NCBI GenBank assembly: GCA_036873135.1
Contig: JAPTYO010000009.1
Coordinates: 35,852,756 to 35,916,755 of the forward strand
From: Clarkia xantiana subsp. parviflora
Lineage: Eukaryota; Streptophyta; Magnoliopsida; Myrtales; Onagraceae
DNA length: 64,000 nt
Reading direction: 5' to 3'
Part shown: positions 10,870-21,084 of the stretch, piece by piece
How positions within the stretch are numbered: position 1 is the first letter of the stretch
Layout: each line of letters starts with the position of its first letter
Position numbers and translations under genes: made by a program
Notes under the pieces: model-generated
Databases searched by the model: none
Seen by the model: the letters and a program-made list of their open reading frames with translations, nothing else
Told to the model about the DNA's origin: nothing

Positions 10870-12758
10870 TATAATAATTTACGCTTTTTATTAGTTAAAT
10901 AATACAAAAATATATATAAATACATTTACAAAAGGCTTACCTATGACCATAATTTTTTTTTAATATTAGCATTCATTAGTTAAATTAATTCCCAAATTAT
11001 GATAGTACATAATATAATATAATTATATGTATCAGAAAATGTCGAATTGTTAGTTTTCGTTTTGTAATAATAGTTGTCACTTATGTTACTTCTTCTCAGT
11101 TTTTCACGGAGTTTCTAGGCGCTAAGATTATTTTATATTTTTGTGAAATCTATTATTATATATTTTAAACTAAACAAATATTGTGAATAAAAATATAATG
11201 CCAAAAAATATAAGTATATTAATAGTTATATCTATCTCTTATTATTAATTACAAAAATACAATTTTTATTCAAAAATATATTTGGCTAAAAGTATATATG
11301 ATGTTACACAAAATTATTTTAAAAGAGTATTACAATTGAAAAAATACTATTACTTTATGGATCATGTGCGTTAGATTTTATGTTATATGCATAATTATAA
11401 TTATTTACATGTTGATAACATGCAAATATTATTTCATGAAATTGATATGTAATATACATAATTTTTCTTTAATTTAATCTTATGTTTCATTTTTAAAAAC
11501 AAATATGCATATAATTAATTTTTAGAAAATATAATACTATTACTTTTAGAACTATATACAATTTATTAATAGTTTTAAGAAAATAAAATTGTCGAAAATA
11601 GCATATTACTTGTTTGAAAGAAAAAAAAAAAAACTTATTATTCAACCAACAAAAAGTATATAGGAAGATATTCATGTATTTCTTTACATTTTCTTATTTG
11701 AAAATTAGTAAAGATATGTTTTTTTAAAAAATAAAATACATAGATATAATTATATAAAAGAAAAAAATATAGAATAAAATGAATTTTTTATGCGTTTTGA
11801 ATCTACGAAACTAATTTACATTTAATTATATCAGTGTTTTTTATTGTAATTTTATTACTCATCATCATTTATTTATAAATATTTTATTTAGCCAACATAT
11901 ATAAATATTGAATACTAAATAGTTTAACTATTATTTGGCAAAAAAAAAGTTTAACTATTAAATATAATAAATTAAATCCAATATAAATAAAATTAAATAT
12001 AAGTCAGCACTAATGAATTAATTTTATGGATTGTAATAATATAATAGTAACAATTATAATGGTTAGTTTTTTTTTTTCTAAAGTTAGACAAATCATATTA
12101 TATCGAATTAAAGCTAAAAATAGGTGAACCACAAATGGAACTAATAATCAATTTGAACATCAAATTTAGAAAGCATTAATTTCAATAATTAATAAGAAAT
12201 TTTGTAGTATAATTATAATAAACATTAATGGATTAATCTCAATCATCAATTATGTATGGTAAAAAAATCAAAGAAAAAATATTAATTTCATTTTCAAATA
12301 TAGAATGTATTAATTTCAATATTAAGTAATACAAAATTAATTACAATATAATAACTATTGGAAAATAATGAATAAATCTCAAAATTTTATTTTTAAAATA
12401 TAATATATGGTAAAAATCATAGCTAAATAAGGTTAACAAATATTATGAATAAAATACTTTCCAAATTAGACAAATCATAACATTGAATTAATATATCAAC
12501 ATTTTATTTTTAAAAAAGTCGTTTCTCTTCTCCTTCTAACTTTCACTTTTTGTATTTTTCCTCTTAAATCTCATCATCTATTCTACATCTATTTTATATG
12601 TTTATTATGTATCACAATGAATTTCGAATTGCATTCCTGATCCAAGAACACAATGTAATTCAATACAAAAAAATAGAAGAGGATAATTGTGTATAAAATA
12701 GAAGAGGAAAATTCATCACATCACCATAAAAAAAAAATACAATAGACATTAGTTTTTG
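10870..12758. other. A+T-rich non-coding part of the CACTA element and Helitron body, right arm
   Basis: This mirrors 4295-6192. It contains long A and T runs and no coding sequence that I recognise. The only longer open frame (11493-11675) is A+T composition and has no homologous look. It separates the 3' end of the TNP2-like gene from the TnpA-like gene's upstream array. Confidence 0.65.
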
Positions 12759-15700
12759 TTACTCTTCATCAGATTGACTAAAATCATTCTCATTAATATG
12801 ACTAGAGCTTCCTCTCGAATTAGATGTAAGTATTTCAGTGCCCGCAATATCCAACCGGTTGCATTCAAAGTCATTGACTTCATTCGTGGTCGCAAAAATG
12901 TGTCTCACTTGACGGCTTGCAATACTGCTTTCTTGAAATGGCTCAACACCAGCATCTAATGTGTGAAGGCCCATATCAAATTTCTTCCGAGGATCCACTG
13001 CCACCACCAAACTCCATCCCTCATCCTTTGGGTCTTTTGCATAAAATACTTGATGTGCTTGTGAAGCTAAAATAAATGGTTCTGTTTCACTCATAAATGT
13101 AGTATTTCGTAGCCATGTGAAACCATACTCATCTGTTTTAATATTTCTTCTATCCGCCACATCATACCATTCGCACTTGAACAACACAACTCGAAAGAGG
13201 TTTCTATACTGCACTTCAATAATATCTATTACTACCCCATAGTAGTCAACCGAAGCTTGGACAGGATGCTTATCGCTCCTACTAGCAAAACATGTTGTTC
13301 CTGCACTTACTAAAACCCCAGAGTTTTGTACTGTTCGCATAGAAGCTCGCTCCTTTGTATGAAACTTAAACCCATTAATCTCATATGCACTATAGCTTTT
13401 AACATCAAGCAATGGTTTACTTCCAAGAGCCTGCAGTTGTTTTTCATGCATTGTCGCCTCCAAGTGATCCATATGGGCAACCTATAGAAAAAAGATAATG
13501 AATATTACACACAACTATCAAAATATATGGATGATTGAATGTCTTAATATTATATTAACTAAACTTACGCGATCTTTGAACCAATCTGCAAATGCAGCAT
13601 TATGCTCCAACATCAACACACGGAGACTTTTTCTTTTCCGGTATATGGCTCTCTGATGTTCACTATAATTAAAACATAATGACCATACTTTGAACACTCG
13701 TAGTTACTGAAAACAATAGCATAGATGAGACAAAGTCAGTAAAGATTGAACTTACTCAATATAGGATTGTACTTCTTTGCAGTTACTTAAAATGTACAAG
13801 TGACATTGAGAACGCTCAGTTATGCTCAGCATGCGAACAACGGAACCTCCTATGGGAGTTCCAACTTTGTGAAATATATCAAATCTTCCCTCATTGGATA
13901 CATCTTCCGTGATAGGCACCTGGTGGGTTCTAGTGAATCTTGTCTCAGTGTCGTGTAAATACCGAGAACAAAATGTTGCACACTCCATTGCAACAAATCC
14001 CTCTGCAATAGAGGCTTCCGGATATCTTCTGTTTCGCACGAAAGATTTCATTACACCCATTAACCTACACGTAAAAATTTATATCATTTTTAAACAGAGA
14101 TCTTACTCGTAATTCAAAATTAAATTGACTATTATTTAAATATATACCTCTCGATAAAGTACATCCATCGAAATTGAACCAGGCCCGCTATAAGAGCTTC
14201 TTCAACTAGATGAATTACCAAGTGTACGGTAATGTCAAAAATGCTGGTGGAAATAGTCGTTCGAGGTCACACATTATAATGGGTAAATCAAGCTGGAGAT
14301 TTTCTAAATCATCCACTATTAACTCCTTGGCGCACAAAATGTTGAATGCTCGACTGAGCTTAATTAAGGTCCCACATAACGGCTTAGGTAGAACACCACG
14401 AATAGCCATTGGCAATAGACGTTGCATGAGCACATGGTAGTCATGACTCTTCAATCCAATAATCTTCCGCTCCTTAACTTTCACATACCGTGAAATGTTC
14501 GAAGAAAATCCACCCGGAAGTGACAAATTTTTAAGGAACTGACATATTATAGTTTTTTTCCTCATTTGTCAATGTATACTGAGCAGGAGGAATAACTGTC
14601 TTGGCACCCCTAACGACAGGATGTAGTGCAGGTCTAATACCCATTAACTGCAAGTCTTTTCGGGCGTTCAGGTTGTCATTACTCCTTCCTCCAACACCAA
14701 GCAAAATGTTCATTATGTTCTCACAAACGTTCTTCTCAATATGCATAACATCTAAGTTATGAGGCAACATAAGACTCTTCCAATATTCCAATTCAAAAAA
14801 TATGCTCCTCTTTTTCCAATTACCTACGGGAGACTTAACACCAAATACTTTTAATTTCTTCTGAGTTTTACCGAAAGGAATTTTCTCTAGTAACTCCAGC
14901 TGAGCTAACACTTCATCTCCCGATCGTCTTCCAGGACTCGGCCTATGCTCCCGTTTGCCGTCAAAGGCACTTTTATTATCCCTAAAAGGATGGTCTGACT
15001 GCAAATATCTTCTACTCCCCATAAAACATTGTTTATTCCCATGAACTAGGCGGTGGTAACATGTGTCCATTTGACAAACAGGGCATGCTAAAAATCCGGA
15101 CGTACACCAACCAGATATTGAACCATAAGCAGGAAAATCGTTTATCGTCCATAAAATTGCTGCATGCAACTGAAAGTATTCTTTTCGGGATGCATCGTAA
15201 GTCCTAACACCGTATTCCCACAACTCCTTCAGTTCATCAACAAGAGGCCGTAGGTACACATCAATATCATTGCCCGGAGATGTAGGACCGGGAATGATCA
15301 TTGAAAGAAAGTAATTTGGATCTTTCATGCATTCATTATTTGACATGTTATACGGAATTAGGATTACGGGCCACATGCTGTAAGACTTGTTGGAGAATGG
15401 ATTGAACCCATCACTAGCAAAGCCTAACTTTACATTTCGTGGATCTGCAGCAAAAGCAGGTCGAACACTATCTAGTGCTTTCCATGCTATGGTATCTGCC
15501 GGATGCCGCAGAACTCCATCCTTCTTTCTACTCTCTTCGTGCCACCTCATACTACCCGCAGTCTTATCCGACATAAAATACCTTTGAAGTCGTGGGATCA
15601 ATGGAAAATATGGCATACTTTTCACCGGAACCTTTTTCCTAATTCTCTTGCCTCCATTACTTGTTGACACATTCTCTGCTTGTTTCGGTTGTACCCACCT

Positions 15701-16227
15701 CGACTCATTACATATAGGGAAAGAATCAGCATCAGCGTACTCCTTATAATAAAGAATACAATCATTCTTGCATGCATCAATCTTTTTGTACCCTAATCCC
15801 AAATCAGACACAAATTTCTTCGCCTCCCGGTAAGATCCCGGTGCCGTATTTTCCTGCGGGAGACATTTCTTGAAAAATTCAAGCATCTTGGACATCCCTG
15901 AATCACTAATCTTGTAAAGACATTTTATGTGTAATATTTCGACAATGTATGACATCTTTGAATATTCCATGCAACCTGGATAAAGACTTTTTTCACACTC
16001 TTTCAACAACCTATTAAACTTTGCACCATCTTCTTCAAGTTCAATATCATCCGTAGACCATGTTCGTGCACCGGTAACATCATAGACAATCTCATGCATC
16101 TCCTCAAAGTTACGAGTAGTTGAAGATACATCAAGTTTATCTTCTCCATGAGATGTCCAATTTGTGTATGTAGGTTGGATACCTTTCCACAAGAGGTAAC
16201 TATCAACTTCATCAGGAGTTTGATATA
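12759..16227 (-). pseudogene. CACTA TNP2/TnpD-like transposase, right arm, split by a retrotransposon
   Basis: This is the mirrored copy of 841-4294 and keeps more of the gene. The long exon runs from 16227 (IYQTPDEVDSYLLWKG) to about 14555 as one open frame of over 550 codons. It covers the tnp2 core, including CPVCQMDTCYH and NLDVMHIEKNVCENIM. The frame is then lost in a 7-A run (7 T on the plus strand, 14553-14559), where 6 or 9 would keep it. The DUF4218 segment follows (about 14215-14550) and loses its frame in a short T-run. The smaller exons are at about 13752-14060 and 13570-13660, and the DUF4216 exon is at 12759-13480. The N-terminus lies beyond the inserted retrotransposon, at 27434-27610. 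Joining the pieces across the target-site duplication restores the reading frame. Confidence 0.9.
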
Positions 16228-16944
16228 TGTTGGATCACGGTGGAACTCCGGTACGGACTTTGACGGCAATCCTAGCTCCTTTGCTCCACGTAATCCTGCA
16301 AGAGGGGATAGACCGGGCGGTGACCCAGAATCCCTCTCCGATGCTTAAATGAGTATCTCGTACGACTGGCAAGCAGTAATCTCAAAGTGTATTGAATTCA
16401 ACGTACTAGATATGAGGTGACCCCTTGCCCTTATATAGGCGAAGAGATGCCTCAGTTACCTGGTGAACCGTTGGGGGTGGTTAGCCCGTATCCCGCATAT
16501 CTCGGACGTGATCCCGCCTATCTAGGCCATGATCTCGTGTATCTCGGCCACGCCCCGCGTATCTCGGCCACGCTCCGTGTATCTTAACCACGTTCCGCGT
16601 ATCTCGGCCACGCCCCGCGTATCTTGGCCTTATCCTATGATAACGAGTCCCGACTCCCGTCGGGGACTCCAGAGTTAACTCATTGTGTCACCGCTCGGGG
16701 CCCCTCGTTATCGTGACAGGGCCAATCATTCTCAGGGATTCATCATCGGGGCCTACTTAAAGGCTTCTCATTGGGAGCTTCTAGCTCAGCTGTCGGGACC
16801 GACTCTGTCGGGACCTTGTCTCGTCGGGACTCCCTTCATTGGGACCCTTCTCCTAGGTCATCTTGACCTTCATTTTGGGCCTGGTGGGCCTGTTTGCCGT
16901 TTCCTCCCCGTTAAAGGGCCTGGTGGCTGTAATCGAACCCATCA
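16228..16944 (-). repeat. 3' LTR of element 1
   Basis: The LTR is 717 bp and reads TGTTGGATCACGG to AACCCATCA on the plus strand, with TG/CA ends. On the minus strand its promoter has the TATA box CCTATATAAGG (about 16431-16440). Upstream of this in U3 lie about seven tandem copies of a 19-20 bp word CCCGCGTATCTCGGCCACG (16490-16625). Compared with the 5' LTR I see only scattered single changes and one 1-bp indel. Confidence 0.92.
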
Positions 16945-16956
16945 TTTGCCCCCAAG
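16945..16956 (-). other. Polypurine tract of element 1
   Basis: On the minus strand CTTGGGGGCAAA immediately precedes the 3' LTR. The same tract precedes the LTR at 89 and, with CAAG in place of CAAA, the LTR ending at 49191. It primes plus-strand DNA synthesis. Confidence 0.85.
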
Positions 16957-17162
16957 ACATGAGGGACTTTTAGTTCGTCGTGTCTTCCAACTCCCGATCT
17001 TCCGATGCTGAAATCGGGGATCTTTCCCTTGGTTTAGTTACTCAATTATCAGCCTTCTCCTTCACGTTTCCTCAATGTTTTGTAGATAACTGTTAAATCC
17101 TAGGGGTCTCCTCTGTTCCCCAGTGCATTAAATGCAGTAGATAATGGAGTGACGTTTTCAGC

Positions 17163-17337
17163 CCACGTGCCTGATTTTTCGCGTCTGTCCTTTTTTGAAA
17201 AAGTGCTTTTCAGGCCGTTTCATCATTACGCCCGTTGTCCTTCTGCACGTTTCATCTCAACGGTCCAGATTAAGACTCTTCGACTTCGACGATTCAGATC
17301 GAAGTGTCCTTTCAACCGTCTTCTTCGACTATAAAAC
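17163..17337 (+). promoter_or_regulatory. Putative internal promoter of the antisense gene (TATA box and G-box)
   Basis: A TATA box CTATAAAACC (17329-17338) lies about 190 bp before the ATG at 17522, and a palindromic G-box CACGTG lies at 17163-17168. The second element has the same TATA word at 31437-31446 before its antisense gene, in an otherwise diverged stretch (AACGGTCC also kept). This suggests an internal plant-type Pol II promoter independent of the LTR. Confidence 0.6.
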
Positions 17338-17521
17338 CCTAGCCATGGTCGTAATTTAACTTTTACCGTCTTCGAATTCTCAAGAGCTCTCTGCGATTCT
17401 TCTGCGATTTCTCTGCGACTCCTCTGCGATTCCAAGCTCTGTGATTTCGAAGGTCTTTGGAGTTTCTTCCAATCATCTTTCCGGCGACGTTTCGTTCATC
17501 TCCTTCAACCTTTTCTTCATC

Positions 17522-20235
17522 ATGTCTGGTAAGGGATTCCCCTTTGTTGCTTGTTCGTGTTTTCTTTGTTTATAGCTTTCCCAAGAGTCCCACTGTATTT
17601 TCTTGCCATGGTTGCTTTTCAGACAGCGGTTCCAGCTCTGAGGGGAGAAAACCCTTTAATTTTGATTATGCTCCAAATGAGATCTCCAACACTGCTTATG
17701 ATGCAGCCCTCCGAGAGGGTTGTATCACTATCACCTGGGAACCTCGTTTCCCGTATCCTCGGCATCGCCCCTCGAGTAACCCTGAGGTTACTCGTCCCCA
17801 GAAAGGGGAGGTATTTGTCTCTACGGGACAAGTATCAGCGGGGATCAGATTCCCCTTTTGCGGTAATTTGGTCGAGATGTGCCAGCATTACAAGACACAT
17901 CCCACCACCTTTTCTCCCCATGCCATCCGTCTCTGGAATGCCTTTCAAGTCCTCTGCCTCCGACAGAAGTGGGTCTACAACCTCCAGCTCTTCAGAACCT
18001 TTTATGGGATGAAGTGCAATGAGGCGGGGGTTTGCGCCTTCTACCCTCGGATGCCCAAGTGGAGTAAGCAGCAGCTTGCCCGATGTGGTTGGACCAATGA
18101 CACCTGGAAGGTGGTCAAGGGTCGGGGACTCTTGGTTGATACAGGGTCCGACAACAGTAGCTGGAAGAAGAGCTACTTCTTTATCCGACACTCTTCGATT
18201 CCCTGGCCTCGGTGGGAGGTGGCAGCAGACCCTCCGCCTGCTTTCCATACTTACGCCGACGAGGATTTCGAAACTCTTCAACTTATACAACTTTATCGAT
18301 GGGGGGAGTCCTACACTCCCCTCAACGCCAACTCTCTTGTGGAGCGGGACCTGGTGCACGCCGGGATCCGACTCCTCGATATTGTTTCTGGGGGGCAACT
18401 CTTCGACGGCCCTTCCAATATGGTTCCTTGGGTAAACTTCTAACTCTTCTTTGTTTACTGTTTGCAGCCAAGAAGGTATCTGTGCTGACCGATCTATTCC
18501 TTAAGCAGGGGGAGACTGATGTTGTCCGCCCCTCGCGGAAGAGGAAGTCCGCCAAGAAGACTGCTGCTAGGTCGGGGTCTCCTTCAGCGGAGCAACCCAA
18601 GCGGAAGCGGGTGGATCTGGACCAGCTCTTTGATGTCCAGAATGCTGAAGAAGGTAAAAAACTCCGACTTGCTATTAAATCATACAAGAGGATGGTCCCG
18701 AAGGATTTGATTTCCTCGACCAAGGAAGCCCGCATTGCTGACGTCAAACGAATCCTTCGAGGCGAAACTCCTCGAGTCTTGAAGGCGGGCTACTATAATT
18801 ATCGTGAGAAGGACCAATACGTCTCCCGACGTATCATTTGGTGTAAGAATCGCGATGAACTTCCTGACTACCTTTCTGAAGCTTCTCATCCTCCAGGTGC
18901 AGGTCGCTCGGGAGCTCCATCGGGTGCTGCAGCTTCCGCTGACGCACCGTCTTCAGCGGGGGTGCCTTCTTTAGCTGGAGAGAAGGCTCCATCTGGCGAA
19001 CAGTTTCGTCAGGTGGAAACTCTGGACTCCTCCGAGGAGACTGACGAGGGTGGCCCCCTTCGTCAGCGTCGGAAGGCGGGGCAATCCCCCTTGAAACCAA
19101 CCCCTCAGGGGCCGCCTCCTTCGTCTTCTCCGCAGCAGCGGCAGCCCTCGCCCATCCATGACTTCACTCCTTCCCCTGTTCGGGCTGAGACGGAGGCCTA
19201 CCCTTCCACTCATCGTCCTCTTTCTCCTCTTGCTCTCGATGGGAACTTCTACAGGCCCTTCGATCCTTCACAAGAGAATGCCCCCTGGACTCCTATCCAG
19301 ACGCTTCAAGGAGTCCCGCTTACACAAGGGGAGCAGGATCGGGAGCTGGCCGTGCATCTGCTGTCAGGCGCGATCCTGCCTACTATGCGGTATCCGATTT
19401 GCCTCAATCGGACGCATATGCATCGGGAGGTCAGGGATATGGCCATGCGTCGTGTAGAGGTAGGACTTCGCTTCTTTCTTCTTGATGATAAATCGGGTCG
19501 TTTGTCCTTTAACATTTTTCCTTTTTATTGCAGGAGCTCGGGGACTTCAACCGCCTCATCGGGTATGTCATTGCCTACGATGAGTCCCGGGAGCGGGACC
19601 GAGGGATCCGCGAGCAGCTTCAGGAGGATATTAAGGCCTCCCAGTCTTCGCGGGGAAAGCTTGTCAAGGAGCAGGCTGTCCTCAATCAGAAGATTCGGGA
19701 CCTCCAGCAGCAGATCGTGGACTTCGAGGGGCTCTTGAGGCAAGAGCGGCAGGAGCGGGAGGCGGCTGTGGACAGGCTGACCCAGGAGAAGAAGGCTGCC
19801 GAGGACAAACTGGTCCTCGAGAAGAAGGCTCTGGAGGAGCAAATCGCGGGGTTTCCTGCGCAGCTGGCCGAGGCGGAGGTAAAGGGTCGGGAGGACTATC
19901 GGAGGTCCGAGGGCTTCCAAGCCGATGCCATGAAGTTCTTTGGTGCGGAGGTGGAGAACACTCTCTTCAACGCGGTTGAGGAGCTCCATCTGGAGTACGG
20001 GGATGCCATCAATTTCGACAAGTCTCCTTCCCTCGCTCCATTTGCGAAGAAGTATTTTGCTCTTTCCGAGGAGAGTGATGGGGGGAGTACCCCCGTAATT
20101 GTCGAAGATGCTTCTGAACTTCCAAGTGCGGACGCCCCGATAGCCAATCCTCCCGAAGCCAACCCTGTGGATCCCTCTGCTACCGACTCCGCGGACCCAG
20201 CTGCTGCCAATGCTGCCGACAAGGACCAAGCTTGA
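17522..20235 (+). CDS. Antisense gene of the Tat element (aORF protein, about 834 aa), intact with three introns
   Basis: The exons I read are 17522-17528, 17623-18431, 18473-19459 and 19534-20235, with GT...AG introns. Joined, they are open from ATG to stop with no internal stop. The first ~270 residues form a compact domain rich in aromatic residues and Trp, with GEVFVSTGQ, AGIRFPFCG, FRTFYGMKCNEAGVCAFYPR and SWKKSYFFIR. A Lys/Arg-rich stretch follows (RKRKSAKK, PKRKRVD), resembling nuclear localisation signals. Next come a second conserved patch (RILRGETPRVLKAGYYNY, RRIIWCK) and a Ser/Pro-rich linker. The C-terminal ~230 residues are a long Glu/Lys/Gln-rich coiled coil ending in an acidic Ala/Pro tail. 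The gene converges on integrase. Tat elements are known to carry antisense ORFs of unknown function, and I assign no biochemical role. Diverged copies lie at 31594-34521, 38735-40911 and 51231-53558. Confidence 0.8.
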
Positions 20236-20435
20236 ATGTTTTTATCTTTTTAGAGTCCTTGTATCTTCTTCTCTTTTGTCGTCGTCGGGCCCTTGAGCCC
20301 TTATCAATATTAGACTTCTTTAGTTCCGATTCTTTCGTTGCACTCCTCCGAGTGACTTTACTATACATGCTTAGGTCGAAACCTCGACACTTAAGACATT
20401 CTCGCACGTCCTTCTCGACGATTTAATAACTTGTC

Positions 20436-21083
20436 CCACTTAAGGCGACTTAGTTCCGCGCATCACTTAAGACGACTTAATTATTACCTAGGATAAACCT
20501 AAAGATCGTGCACCACTCAAGGCGACTTAGTATCGCGCACCACTCAAGGCGACTTTTTGATACTTGGGATAAACCTAAAGATCGTGCACCACTCAAGGCG
20601 ACTTAGTATCGTGCACCACTCAAGGCGACTTTTTGATACTTAGAATAAATCTAAGGATCGTGCACCACTCAAGGCGACTTTTGTCGTGCACCACTTAAGG
20701 CGACTTTTCTCGTGCACCACCGAAGGCGACTTTTCTCGTGCACCACCGAAGGCGACTTTTCTCGTGCACCACTGAAGGCGACTTTTCTTGTGCACCACTG
20801 AAGGCGACTTTTCTCGTGCACCACTGAAGGTGACTTTTCTCGTGCACCACTCAAGGCGACTTTGACACTAAGCCTAAATCTAAGGACAACTCTTATTGGA
20901 AGCAACCTCTTTATTGATGGCATAAATTTGGCTTACATTGAATTAAACGATAAACAGCATACACCACTTAAGGCGATTTTACATCGGGCACCACTTAAGG
21001 CGACTTTATCGGGCACCACTTAAGGCGACTTTATCGGGCACCACTTAAGGTGACTTTATCGGGCACCACTTAAGGCGACTTTC
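20436..21083. repeat. Tandem array of a CACCACTTAAGGCGACTTT-type unit between convergent gene ends
   Basis: More than twenty imperfect units of about 23-27 bp, for example TCGTGCACCACTGAAGGCGA, fill the gap between the antisense gene stop (20235) and the integrase stop (21085). Variants carry CTTAAGG, CTCAAGG or CTGAAGG. A related array fills the same gap in element 2 (34610-34980), and a single related word occurs in the third element near 53975. The position suggests a role in 3' end formation or insulation; that is inference. Confidence 0.85.
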
Positions 21084-21084
21084 T

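Larger units (their letters stand above)
841..16209. repeat. Giant inverted repeat (palindrome) of CACTA transposon sequence
   Basis: Position 841 pairs with 16209 and position 8499 with 8538, giving two arms of 7,659 and 7,672 bp around a 38-bp spacer (8500-8537). Every gene and repeat in the left arm has a mirrored copy in the right arm. The arms are similar but not identical: I count 6 amino-acid differences in 237 (DUF4216 exon), 8 in 116 and 4 in 64 (TnpA-like exons), plus several indels. The differing arms and the unique centre argue against a simple sequencing or assembly fold-back. Transcription across the centre would give a hairpin RNA; that is inference. Confidence 0.93.

Noticed and set aside
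841..16209. The palindrome as a sequencing or assembly fold-back artefact
   Set aside because: The arms differ by scattered substitutions, indels, a Helitron-end deletion and a reshuffled minisatellite, and the spacer is unique. An artefact would give identical arms. Long reads would still settle it.
17835..18398. Minus-strand open frames opposite the antisense gene
   Set aside because: They are shadows of the plus-strand exon, which has the conserved motifs and splice sites shared with element 2.
20669..20923. Minus-strand open frame with a repeated VVHEKSRLRWCTRK-like peptide
   Set aside because: It is the translation of the CACTTAAGGCGA tandem array; the repeat explains the open frame.
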